In this document: piece after piece, positions 1-6,384 of the stretch
How positions within the stretch are numbered: position 1 is the first letter of the stretch
Layout: each line of letters opens with the position of its first letter
From: Hyphomicrobiales bacterium
GTDB lineage: Bacteria > Pseudomonadota > Alphaproteobacteria > Rhizobiales > Aestuariivirgaceae
NCBI GenBank assembly: GCA_027030295.1
Contig: JALVFB010000431.1
Location: 1 to 6,384 of the forward strand
DNA: 6,384 nt
Reading direction: 5' to 3'
Position numbers and translations under genes: made by a program
Notes under the pieces: generated by a model
What the model was told of the DNA's origin: nothing
Databases searched by the model: none
The model's input: only the letters and a program-made list of their open reading frames with translations

Positions 1-30
1 AATTCTCCCCGGGCGGGTGCATCCGCCGAG

Positions 31-603
31 ATGCCGGCGGAAAGCGACGATACGGCGCCGCCCATCGTGTTGCTGGGCCGTTTCATGCGGGCGGATCGCA
101 GCGAACACACCTGCCGCGCGCGCGACATCACTACCGAGGCGGTGCGTATCTGCAGCGATGTGGAAGTGGCGCCCGGTGAACGAATCATCGCCTACCTGGA
201 TGATGTCGGCCGCCTGGAAGGCGTGGTGACGGAAACCGGCGAGGACGGATTTCGGCTGAAACTGGCGCTCGGCCGGCTGGGGCGGGAAAAGCTCCGCCAG
301 AAACTGGAATGGGTGCGCAGCAAGGCCCGGGGTGAAGGCAGGGAAAAGCGGCGGTATGAACGCTATCAGCCGAAGGACAGCCGCTCCTGCCTGCTGCTGG
401 AGGACGGACGCAGATATCCGTGCGAGGTGCTGGACATTTCCGTGGCCGGCGCCTCGGTGAAGGCGGACGTGCTGCCCGCCATCGGCACGCTGGTGCAGCT
501 GGGCAAGACGCGCGGGCGGGTGGTGCGTCACCATTCCGAAGGGTTCGCCATCGAGTTCGTGCGCCTGTTGCCGATGGAGCAATTGCGTCGCCAGATCGCC
601 TGA
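31..603 (+). CDS. Tandem PilZ-domain protein (putative c-di-GMP receptor)
   Basis: A 190-residue soluble protein with no signal peptide or membrane segment. The C-terminal half is a PilZ domain: the RxxxR motif is R107-R111 and the DxSxxG motif is D135, S137, G140, the two signatures that bind cyclic di-GMP in this family. The N-terminal half (about residues 13-80) has the same beta-barrel-like pattern but is degenerate: D32-x-T34-x-x-A37 stands where DxSxxG would be, and there is no clear RxxxR. The layout resembles tandem PilZ proteins of Alphaproteobacteria. By inference it is a cytoplasmic c-di-GMP effector whose target (motility, polysaccharide or envelope) cannot be told from sequence. 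The ATG at 31 has no good Shine-Dalgarno and the frame stays open to base 1, so the real start may lie upstream of the window. An intrinsic terminator follows 23 bp after the stop, so it is probably not co-transcribed with glmU. Confidence 0.85.
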   Translation: MPAESDDTAPPIVLLGRFMRADRSEHTCRARDITTEAVRICSDVEVAPGERIIAYLDDVGRLEGVVTETGEDGFRLKLALGRLGREKLRQKLEWVRSKARGEGREKRRYERYQPKDSRSCLLLEDGRRYPCEVLDISVAGASVKADVLPAIGTLVQLGKTRGRVVRHHSEGFAIEFVRLLPMEQLRRQIA

Positions 604-626
604 GCGCGTTCAGGAAAGTTGGGCCT

Positions 627-659
627 TGCCGGCTTCCCGTTGGAAGCCGGCATGTTTTT
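627..659 (+). terminator. Intrinsic terminator after the PilZ gene
   Basis: A perfect 11-bp stem (TGCCGGCTTCC at 627-637 paired with GGAAGCCGGCA at 642-652) closes a CGTT tetraloop and is followed by TGTTTTT (653-659). It lies 23 bp downstream of the PilZ stop codon and before glmU. This is a textbook Rho-independent terminator. It implies that glmU needs a promoter of its own within or just after it, unless read-through is substantial. Confidence 0.9.
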
Positions 660-669
660 GGGCTATCAG
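640..669 (+). promoter_or_regulatory. Possible sigma70-type promoter for glmU (weak)
   Basis: TTGGAA (640-645) and TATCAG (664-669) each match four of six bases of the -35 and -10 consensus and are 18 bp apart. The -35 element overlaps the descending arm of the terminator. A promoter is expected somewhere between the terminator and glmU, and this is the best pair I can see in that spacer, but short matches of this kind occur by chance. The rest of 670-711 shows no other clear signal. Confidence 0.2.
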
Positions 670-711
670 GGCCAGAGTGGCAAACGCTGAAGACGGGAAT
701 CGGAAAGAACG

Positions 712-2082
712 ATGCAGCGGGACGATCTGGCCATCGTGATCCTGGCCGCCGGCATGGGCACGCGCATGAAGTCGCGCCTGCCGAAAGTGCTGCATCCGGT
801 GGCCGGGCGCTCCATGCTGGGGCATGTGCTGGCGCTGGCCGCGGCGCTCGATCCCGCGCGGGTGGTCGTTGTGCACGGCCCCGGCGAGGAGGGCGCGGCG
901 GTGGCGCGAGAGGCGCGCCGCTGGCTGCCCGAGGCGGCGCTGGCCGAACAGGCGGAGCGCAAGGGCACGGGACACGCCGTGATGCAGGCGTTGCCGGCGC
1001 TGGACGGATTCGATGGCCGGGTGCTGGTGCTCTATGGCGACGTGCCGTTGCTCACGCGGGAGACGCTGCAGGCGCTGCTGGAAAAGGCCGCGGACGCGCC
1101 GCTTGCGGTGCTGGGGTTCGAGGCCGCCGACCCCACCGGCTACGGGCGCCTGATCCTGTCGGAGGATGGTGGCGTGGACGCCATCATCGAGGAGAAGGAC
1201 GCCTCGGAAGAGCAGCGGCGCGTGACCTTGTGCAACTCCGGCGTCATGGTGGCGGGGGCAGGTATGTTGCGGCGGCTGCTGCCGATGTTGCGGGCCGAGA
1301 ATGCGCAGGGCGAACTGTATCTCACCGACCTGGTGGCGCTCACCCGCAAGGAAGGCAAGACGGTGGCGCTTTCCACCTGCCGGGAAGAGGAAACGCTGGG
1401 CGTGAACGATCGCGCGCAACTGGCCACGGTGGAGCGTATCGTGCAGCGGCGGCTGCGGATGGCGGCCATGCGCGAGGGCGTCACCTTCGCCGATCCGGAC
1501 AGCGTGTTCCTTTCATGGGACACGCGGCTGGGGCGGGACGTGACCGTGGGGCCGTTCGTGGTGTTCGGGCCCGGCTGCACGGTGGCCGATAACGTGACCA
1601 TCCATTCACACTGTCACCTGGAAGGCGCGGTGGTGGAGGAAGGAGCGCAGATCGGCCCCTTCGCGCGGTTGCGCCCCGGTGCGCGCGTCATGGCGGGTGC
1701 GAAGGTGGGCAACTTCGTCGAGGTCAAGAACGCCACCGTGGAAGCCGGCGCCAAGGTCAATCACCTGAGCTATATCGGCGACGCCACCGTGGGCGAGAAG
1801 GCCAACATCGGGGCGGGCACCATCACCTGCAACTATGACGGCTTCCTGAAGCACCGCACGGAAATCGGCGCCGGGGCCTTCATCGGCTCGAACAGCGCGC
1901 TGGTGGCGCCGGTGAAAATCGGGCCGGGCGCGCTGGTGGCGGCGGGCAGCACCATCACGAAGGACGTGCCGGGCGATGCGCTGGCCATCGAGCGGGCGGA
2001 GGAGCGTATCGTGGAAGGCTGGGCGGCGCGGTATCGCGCGCGCAAGAAGCACGAAAAGGAGCGCCGCAAGGCCGGCAAGTGA
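712..2082 (+). CDS. glmU: Bifunctional GlmU: UDP-GlcNAc pyrophosphorylase / GlcN-1-P acetyltransferase
   Basis: A cytoplasmic enzyme for the last two steps to UDP-GlcNAc: acetyl-CoA-dependent acetylation of glucosamine-1-phosphate, then uridylyl transfer from UTP. The 456 residues equal the length of E. coli GlmU. The N-terminal uridyltransferase domain (about 1-235) starts with LAAGMGTRMKS (11-21) followed by PKVLH, with K25 as the nucleotide-binding lysine. It continues with Q80, KGTGHA (84-89), YGDVPLL with the metal ligand D110, and the second ligand N232 in GVND. The C-terminal left-handed beta-helix (about 255-445) has hexapeptide repeats, the probable catalytic H351 (NHLSYIGD) and NIGAGTITCNYDG (365-377). 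All key residues are present, so both activities are expected. The tail (after about 435) is basic and charged. A modest GGAAAGA (702-708) sits before the ATG. Only 37 bp and no terminator separate it from glmS, so the two are probably one operon. Confidence 0.97.
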   Translation: MQRDDLAIVILAAGMGTRMKSRLPKVLHPVAGRSMLGHVLALAAALDPARVVVVHGPGEEGAAVAREARRWLPEAALAEQAERKGTGHAVMQALPALDGFDGRVLVLYGDVPLLTRETLQALLEKAADAPLAVLGFEAADPTGYGRLILSEDGGVDAIIEEKDASEEQRRVTLCNSGVMVAGAGMLRRLLPMLRAENAQGELYLTDLVALTRKEGKTVALSTCREEETLGVNDRAQLATVERIVQRRLRMAAMREGVTFADPDSVFLSWDTRLGRDVTVGPFVVFGPGCTVADNVTIHSHCHLEGAVVEEGAQIGPFARLRPGARVMAGAKVGNFVEVKNATVEAGAKVNHLSYIGDATVGEKANIGAGTITCNYDGFLKHRTEIGAGAFIGSNSALVAPVKIGPGALVAAGSTITKDVPGDALAIERAEERIVEGWAARYRARKKHEKERRKAGK

Positions 2083-2103
2083 CGGGCGGTTGCGGTCGTG
2101 GAC

Positions 2104-2110
2104 GGAGGAG
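2104..2110 (+). promoter_or_regulatory. Ribosome binding site of glmS
   Basis: GGAGGAG ends 9 bases before the ATG at 2120. It fixes the glmS start at the MCGIVGI N-terminus and rules out in-frame upstream starts that would lie within glmU (for example at 1976). Confidence 0.85.
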
Positions 2111-2119
2111 TGGGCTGAA

Positions 2120-3943
2120 ATGTGTGGCATCGTCGGCATTCTGGGGCGCGAACCGGTGGCCCTGCGGCTGGTGGAAGCCCTGCGGCGGCTGGAATATCGC
2201 GGTTACGACTCCGCCGGCATCGCGGTGCTGGAAGGTGGGGAAATCCGCCGCGTGCGCGCCGCCGGCAAGCTGCGCAACCTGGTGGAAAAGCTCTCGCGGG
2301 AGGATCTTTCCTCCACCATCGGCATCGGCCACACGCGCTGGGCCACCCATGGGGGCCCCAGCGAGCACAACGCGCATCCGCACGTGGCGGGCCGGGTGGC
2401 CATCGTGCACAACGGCATCATCGAAAACTACAAGGAGCTGCGGGCGCACCTTCAAGCGCGCGGCATCACGCCCGTTTCCGACACCGACACGGAAATCGTC
2501 GCTCATCTCATCGACCTGAAACTGGAGGAAGGCGCCGGCCCGAAGGAGGCCGTTCTTGCCGTGCTGGAGGAGCTGCGCGGGGCCTTCGCCTTCGCCATCA
2601 TCTTCGCCGGTCACGACAACCTCATGATTGGCGCGCGGCGTGGCTCGCCGCTGGCGGTGGGCCATGGCGAGGGCGAGATGATGCTCGGCTCCGACGCCAT
2701 CGCGCTGGCCCCCTTCACCTCGCGCATCACCTATCTCGAGGACGGCGACGTGGTGTTCCTCACCCGCGAAGGCTTCGAAATTCTCGACGAGGAGCGCCGC
2801 CATGTCATCCGGCCGGTGCAGTTCACCCAGGCCGCCTCGCTGCTGGTGGACAAGGGGGGCTATCGCCATTTCATGGCCAAGGAAATCCACGAGCAGCCGG
2901 ACGTGATCGGCCACACCATGGCCGAATATCTGGACTTCGGCGAGGGCCGTGTGCGCATTCCCGGGCTGCCGGTGGATCTGGCGGCGCTCGACCGCATGAC
3001 CATCACCGCCTGCGGCACCGCCTTCTATGCCGGGCTGGTGGGCAAATACTGGATCGAACAACTCGCGAGGCTGCCGGTGGAGGTGGATATCGCTTCCGAA
3101 TTCCGCTACCGCGAGGCGCCGCTGGCCGAAGGCGGGCTGTCGCTGGTCATCTCGCAGTCCGGCGAGACGGCGGACACGCTGGCGGCCCTGCGCTATTGCA
3201 AGGCCTGCGGCCAGAAGGTGGCGGCGGTGGTGAACGTGCCGGAGTCCACCATCGCGCGCGAGAGCGACGCGGTGCTGCGCACTTTCGCCGGGCCGGAAAT
3301 CGGCGTGGCCTCCACCAAGGCCTTCACCTGTCAGCTGGTGGTGATGGCGGCCTTCGCCATCGCCGTGGCGCGCGCGCGCGGGCGCATCGATGATGAGCGC
3401 GAGGCGGAGCTGGTGCGCGCCATGCAGCAATTGCCACGCCTGGTGGTGCAGGCGCTGGAGCACGAAGAGCGCATCGCGGAAGTGGCGCAGGAGCTGGCGC
3501 ATGCGCAGGACATCCTTTATCTGGGTCGGGGCATCAATTTCCCGCTGGCCATGGAAGGGGCGCTGAAGTTCAAGGAAATCTCCTATATTCACGCGGAGGG
3601 CTACGCCGCCGGCGAGCTGAAGCACGGGCCCATCGCGCTCATCGACGAGACCGTGCCGGTGGTGGTGATCGCGCCGCGCGACGCGCTGTTCGAGAAGACC
3701 GTGTCCAACATGGAGGAGGTGCTGGCGCGCGGGGCGAAGGTGGTGCTGATCACCGACGAGGCGGGCGCCGCCGAGCACGGGGCGAAGACTTTCCAGACCA
3801 TCACCGTGCCCGCCGCCGATCCGTTCATCGCGCCTGTGCTTTACGCCATTCCCGTGCAGTTGCTGGCCTATCACGCGGCGGTGTTTCTGGGCACGGACGT
3901 GGATCAGCCGCGCAATCTCGCCAAGTCCGTGACCGTGGAGTGA
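2120..3943 (+). CDS. glmS: Glutamine-fructose-6-phosphate aminotransferase (isomerizing)
   Basis: Makes glucosamine-6-phosphate from fructose-6-phosphate and glutamine, the committed step of amino-sugar synthesis, in the cytoplasm. The 607 residues are close to the 609 of E. coli GlmS. The N-terminal class II glutaminase domain (about 1-240) begins MCGIVGI, so C2 becomes the N-terminal nucleophile once Met is removed. YRGYDSAGIA (26-35), HTRWATHG (71-78, R73) and HNGIIENY (97-104, with N98-G99 of the oxyanion hole) are all present. Two SIS domains form the isomerase half: CGTAFYAG (from 298), SQSGET (345-350) and STKAF in the first; KFKEIS with E486, ELKHGPIALID with H502, and the C-terminal DQPRNLAKSVTVE with K602 in the second. 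No catalytic residue is missing. The start must be the ATG before Cys2, which has a strong GGAGGAG. It lies between glmU and a small beta-grasp gene. I see no glmS-type ribozyme; the 37-bp leader is far too short to hold one. Confidence 0.97.
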   Translation: MCGIVGILGREPVALRLVEALRRLEYRGYDSAGIAVLEGGEIRRVRAAGKLRNLVEKLSREDLSSTIGIGHTRWATHGGPSEHNAHPHVAGRVAIVHNGIIENYKELRAHLQARGITPVSDTDTEIVAHLIDLKLEEGAGPKEAVLAVLEELRGAFAFAIIFAGHDNLMIGARRGSPLAVGHGEGEMMLGSDAIALAPFTSRITYLEDGDVVFLTREGFEILDEERRHVIRPVQFTQAASLLVDKGGYRHFMAKEIHEQPDVIGHTMAEYLDFGEGRVRIPGLPVDLAALDRMTITACGTAFYAGLVGKYWIEQLARLPVEVDIASEFRYREAPLAEGGLSLVISQSGETADTLAALRYCKACGQKVAAVVNVPESTIARESDAVLRTFAGPEIGVASTKAFTCQLVVMAAFAIAVARARGRIDDEREAELVRAMQQLPRLVVQALEHEERIAEVAQELAHAQDILYLGRGINFPLAMEGALKFKEISYIHAEGYAAGELKHGPIALIDETVPVVVIAPRDALFEKTVSNMEEVLARGAKVVLITDEAGAAEHGAKTFQTITVPAADPFIAPVLYAIPVQLLAYHAAVFLGTDVDQPRNLAKSVTVE

Positions 3944-3964
3944 TGCGCGGCGTTGCCGGTGTTC

Positions 3965-3971
3965 AGGGAGG
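3965..3971 (+). promoter_or_regulatory. Ribosome binding site that sets the beta-grasp gene start
   Basis: AGGGAGG lies 7 bases before the ATG at 3979. The alternative in-frame ATG at 3943 overlaps the glmS stop (TGATG) and has only a GTGGAG two bases away, too close to serve well, so 3979 is preferred. Choosing 3943 would add 12 residues that do not look like part of the fold. Confidence 0.8.
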
Positions 3972-3978
3972 CTGTCAC

Positions 3979-4299
3979 ATGAGTGCGCGTGTCGGACACA
4001 ATCTGCCCGATGAACCCATTCGGGTGAAGGTGCGGCTGTTCAACGCCGTGGCCAGCAGGATGGGCGCGGCCAGCGGCGAACGGGAGCTGGAATTGCCGCC
4101 GGGCAGCACCATCGCCGACGTGGTGGAGCGCCTGCGCATTCCGCTGGGCAACGTGTTCCTGGTGCTGCTGAACGGCCGCGACGTGACGCCGACATTGAAG
4201 GGGCCGATCAACGTGGACGAGTTCCTGGAGGACGGCGACGTGATCGCCTTTTCCGGCCCGGTGCCGTATTCCGCCGGCTATGGCGCGCCGGTGGTTTGA
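3979..4299 (+). CDS. MoaD/ThiS-like beta-grasp protein without C-terminal Gly-Gly
   Basis: A 106-residue soluble protein. From about residue 14 it reads as a ubiquitin-like beta-grasp fold of the MoaD/ThiS type: IRVKVRLFNAVA (first strand), an ELELPPGSTIADVVERL hairpin and helix, VFLVLLNGRDV (the strand and turn matching the VNGR segment of MoaD), and FLEDGDVIAFSGPV (matching the LxDGDxVAFxPPV segment). MoaD and ThiS are sulfur carriers for molybdopterin and thiazole and need a terminal Gly-Gly for adenylation and thiocarboxylation. Here the chain instead ends GYGAPVV, so it cannot act that way unless trimmed, and even then a diglycine is not exposed. No moaE, thiF, moeB or thiG is visible nearby. 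It follows glmS by 35 bp, so it is probably in the glmUS transcript. The fold is fairly secure; the function is unknown, and a binding or regulatory beta-grasp role is only a guess. Confidence 0.8.
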   Translation: MSARVGHNLPDEPIRVKVRLFNAVASRMGAASGERELELPPGSTIADVVERLRIPLGNVFLVLLNGRDVTPTLKGPINVDEFLEDGDVIAFSGPVPYSAGYGAPVV

Positions 4300-4378
4300 A
4301 TTTCCCGCCCTTGTCCGCTTCGGCCTTGCTTTCGCCGCCTTTTGCGCTTTTTTGCCGAATGTGCATGCTTGCGTTTCA

Positions 4379-4412
4379 GGCATTCCGAACGATTCGGATA
4401 CCAGGCAATGCC
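4379..4412. repeat. Nested inverted repeat upstream of the PBP gene
   Basis: GGCATT (4379-4384) is repeated in inverse orientation as AATGCC (4407-4412). Inside it lies a second perfect inverted repeat, TCCGAA (4384-4389) and TTCGGA (4393-4398), around CGA. The two share one base, so they cannot both pair fully at once. There is no T-run after it, so it is not a normal terminator. It sits 15 bases before the PBP start, where an operator or a 5'-leader hairpin could act. The rest of the 4300-4427 spacer shows no convincing promoter: TTGCGT at 4369-4374 has no good -10 partner. Confidence 0.4.
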
Positions 4413-4427
4413 ATCGGCTGTACGTGA

Positions 4428-6384
4428 ATGAAACGCCATCAGAAGAATCCACGGCCGAAAAGGCGCGTCCTGCGCTTTCTGGGCTATCTGTTTTCCGTCG
4501 GCTCCATCGTGTTCATCGCGCTGGTGGTGGCGGCCGGCTATGTCCTGTGGGACATGTCGAAGACGCTGCCCGATGCCTCCACGCTGAAGGACTACGCGCC
4601 GGACGTGGTGACCAGGGTGCACGCCGCCGACGGCTCGCTGCTGGCGGAATACGCGCGGCAGAAGCGCCTGTTCGTGCCGGTGGCCGCCATGCCGCCGCGG
4701 CTGATCCACGCCTTCATCTCGGCCGAGGACAAGAATTTCTATCGCCACCCGGGCATCGACCCGATGGCGCTGGCGCGCGCCATCGTGCAAAACCTCGGCT
4801 ATGTCATTCGCGGGCGCAAGCGCCGCTTCGTCGGCGCCTCCACCATCACCCAGCAGGTGGCGAAGAACTTTCTGTTGACCAATGAACGCACGCTGAAACG
4901 CAAGATTCGCGAGGCGCTCATCGCGCTCAAGCTGGAGGCCACCTTCTCGAAGGATTACATCCTGGAGCTGTATCTGAACCAGATCTATCTCGGGCGCGGG
5001 GTGTATGGCGTCGCCGCCGCGGCGCTGGCCTATTTCGGCAAGCGGCTGGACGAGCTGAGCGTGGATGAAATGGCCTTTCTGGCCTCGCTGCCGAAAAAGC
5101 CCGGACGCCTCGACCCGGTGAGGAATCACGACGAGGCGCTCGCCCGGCGCAACTGGGTGCTGGGGCAGATGCTGAAGAATGGCTACATCAGCCGCGAGGA
5201 ATACGAAAAGGCCGTGAAGCGTCCCCTGCGGGCGCGGCCCCGGCCGTTCGGCGTGCATCAGTTCTCGGCGCTGTCCTTCACCGAGGAGGTGCGGCGCCAG
5301 ATCATCCGCCTGTATGGCAGCAAGGCGCTCTATACGGGTGGTCTTTCGGTGCGCACCACGCTGGATCCGAAATTGCAGATCGTGGCGCGGCAGGCGCTGA
5401 CCTCGCATCTGGTGCGCTTCGACCGCCAACAGGGCTTTCGCGGCCCCATCGGTCATGTCGATCTGGCCGCCACCCCGGACTGGGGCAAGGCGCTGTTGAA
5501 ATACAAGCTGCCGAAGGACATGCGCCCGTGGAGCATCGCGGTGGTGCTGGAATTGCGGGATGATGCCGCCGTCATCGGGCTGAGGCCGGAGAAGGGGAAC
5601 GATGGGCGCTATCGGCCACCGGAGAAGGGCATCATTCCGCTGGCGCTGATGAAATGGGCAAGGCCCGCGCATCCGAAAAAGGGCGGACGCAAGGCAAAAG
5701 CGCCGGAAAAACCCGCCGATGCACTGAAAGTGGGAGACGTGGTTTACGTGGCGCCCGCCGGCGGCGATCGCTGGCATCTGATGCAGGTGCCGGAGGTGCA
5801 GGGGGCGATGGTGGTGATGGACCCGCACACGGGCCGTGTGAAGGCGCTGGTGGGCGGTTTTTCCCATGGCCTGTCGCAGTTCAACCGGGCGGTGCAGGCC
5901 AGGCGCCAGCCAGGGTCGGCCATCAAGCCTTTCGTCTATGCGGCGGCGCTGGACAATGGCTATACGCCGGCCTCGGTGGTGCTTGACGCGCCGCTGACCA
6001 TCACCCTGCCCAACGGCGAAACCTATACGCCGCGGAACTATACCAAGAAATATTACGGCCCTTCCACGCTGCGCCGCGGCATCGAACAGTCGCGCAACGT
6101 GATGACGGTGCGGCTGGCGCTGGACATGGGCCTGGACAAGTTCACCGCATTGGCGGAAAAGCTGGGCGTTTACAAGAAGCTGCCAGCGGTGCCGGCGATG
6201 GCGCTGGGGGCCGGCGAAACCACGCTGATGAAACTGACCACCGCCTATGCGGTGCTGGCCAACGGCGGCAAGAAGGTGACCGCCTCGCTCATCGACCGCG
6301 TTCAGGATCGGTATGGTCACACCGTGTGGCGGCATGATACGCGCGAATGCCCCAGGTGCCCGGCGGAGAAGTGGGAACATCAGC
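4428..6384 (+). CDS. mrcA: Class A penicillin-binding protein, PBP1A type (3' end outside window)
   Basis: A bifunctional periplasmic peptidoglycan synthase anchored in the inner membrane: it polymerises lipid II and cross-links stem peptides. 652 residues are visible. A basic N-terminus (KRHQKNPRPKRR) precedes one membrane anchor (about 15-41). The GT51 transglycosylase domain shows EDKNFYRHPG with catalytic E100, GASTITQQVAKN (136-147), RKIREALIALKLE with E162, and YLNQIYLGRGVYG (182-194). An OB-like linker domain (about 335-455) carries a lysine-rich insert (409-431). The transpeptidase domain has SAIK with acyl-acceptor S497 and K500, and SRN (555-557). The KTGT box should lie beyond the right edge. 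C641-PR-C644 forms a CxxC near the edge. A TGA at 4425-4427, just before the ATG, excludes any earlier start; no clear Shine-Dalgarno is visible. The 128-bp spacer suggests it may be expressed separately from glmUS. It could be named ponA; PBP1B or PBP1C are less likely because of the alphaproteobacterial PBP1A-like linker. Confidence 0.95.
   Translation, partial: MKRHQKNPRPKRRVLRFLGYLFSVGSIVFIALVVAAGYVLWDMSKTLPDASTLKDYAPDVVTRVHAADGSLLAEYARQKRLFVPVAAMPPRLIHAFISAEDKNFYRHPGIDPMALARAIVQNLGYVIRGRKRRFVGASTITQQVAKNFLLTNERTLKRKIREALIALKLEATFSKDYILELYLNQIYLGRGVYGVAAAALAYFGKRLDELSVDEMAFLASLPKKPGRLDPVRNHDEALARRNWVLGQMLKNGYISREEYEKAVKRPLRARPRPFGVHQFSALSFTEEVRRQIIRLYGSKALYTGGLSVRTTLDPKLQIVARQALTSHLVRFDRQQGFRGPIGHVDLAATPDWGKALLKYKLPKDMRPWSIAVVLELRDDAAVIGLRPEKGNDGRYRPPEKGIIPLALMKWARPAHPKKGGRKAKAPEKPADALKVGDVVYVAPAGGDRWHLMQVPEVQGAMVVMDPHTGRVKALVGGFSHGLSQFNRAVQARRQPGSAIKPFVYAAALDNGYTPASVVLDAPLTITLPNGETYTPRNYTKKYYGPSTLRRGIEQSRNVMTVRLALDMGLDKFTALAEKLGVYKKLPAVPAMALGAGETTLMKLTTAYAVLANGGKKVTASLIDRVQDRYGHTVWRHDTRECPRCPAEKWEHQ

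Noticed and set aside
1..5. AATTC at the left edge, as if from an EcoRI cut
   Set aside because: Five bases can match by chance, and an uncut GAATTC occurs inside glmS near 3099; no vector sequence is visible.
610..1419. A 269-codon minus-strand frame opposite the 5' half of glmU
   Set aside because: Shadow of glmU; it runs across the intrinsic terminator and has no recognisable domain.
420..1592. A 390-codon plus-strand frame running through the PilZ end, the terminator and glmU
   Set aside because: It is out of frame with both genes, Gly/Ala/Arg-rich, and crosses the terminator; not a real fusion.
1976..2119. N-terminal extension of glmS into glmU
   Set aside because: GlmS must begin Met-Cys so that Cys becomes the N-terminal nucleophile, and the ATG at 2120 has a strong Shine-Dalgarno.
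3367..3384. GC-alternating tract (GCGCGCGCGCG) inside glmS
   Set aside because: It encodes the ordinary VARARGR segment of GlmS; simple-sequence use in a GC-rich gene, with no sign of phase variation.
1955..3874. A 639-codon open frame on the minus strand opposite glmS
   Set aside because: Same reason: a codon-bias shadow of glmS with low-complexity His/Arg/Gly composition and no motif.
4280..4885. A 201-codon plus-strand frame overlapping the beta-grasp gene end and the PBP start
   Set aside because: It is a different frame from the PBP, whose motifs all lie in the frame starting at 4428. The apparent signal-peptide-like start is coincidental and the rest is a GC-rich shadow.
4278..6380. 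A 700-codon open frame on the minus strand opposite the PBP gene
   Set aside because: It is antisense to a gene with all GT51 and transpeptidase motifs. Its translation is His/Arg/Gln-rich with no recognisable domain, as expected for the mirror frame of a high-GC gene.

Overview
This GC-rich window looks like housekeeping chromosome from an alphaproteobacterium. The evidence is inferential: a tandem PilZ protein of the layout I associate with Rhizobiales-type genomes, a class A penicillin-binding protein whose N-terminus and OB-like region read like alphaproteobacterial PBP1A, and strong G/C preference at third codon positions. I cannot assign a genus.

All five genes I support lie on the + strand. 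From left to right they are: (1) a PilZ-domain protein (31-603), whose frame is open to the left edge, so its true start may lie outside; (2) a strong intrinsic terminator (627-659) that separates it from the next unit; (3) glmU (712-2082) and glmS (2120-3943), 37 bp apart and almost certainly co-transcribed; (4) a small MoaD/ThiS-like beta-grasp protein (3979-4299), 35 bp after glmS with its own strong Shine-Dalgarno, which lacks the usual C-terminal Gly-Gly; (5) a class A penicillin-binding protein of the PBP1A/MrcA type (4428 to the right edge), cut off before its KTGT box. A 128-bp spacer before it holds a nested inverted repeat.

The two ends of one pathway are represented. GlmS makes glucosamine-6-phosphate from fructose-6-phosphate and glutamine. 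GlmU acetylates and uridylylates glucosamine-1-phosphate to UDP-GlcNAc, the precursor of peptidoglycan and of LPS lipid A. The PBP polymerises and cross-links the finished peptidoglycan in the periplasm. The PilZ protein probably senses cyclic di-GMP, and the beta-grasp protein has no obvious partner here.

I see no mobile element, CRISPR array, tRNA, rRNA or sign of recent transfer, and no evidence of a wholly new system. The best leads are the beta-grasp protein without a diglycine tail, the CxxC pair and lysine-rich insert in the PBP, and the inverted repeat upstream of the PBP gene.
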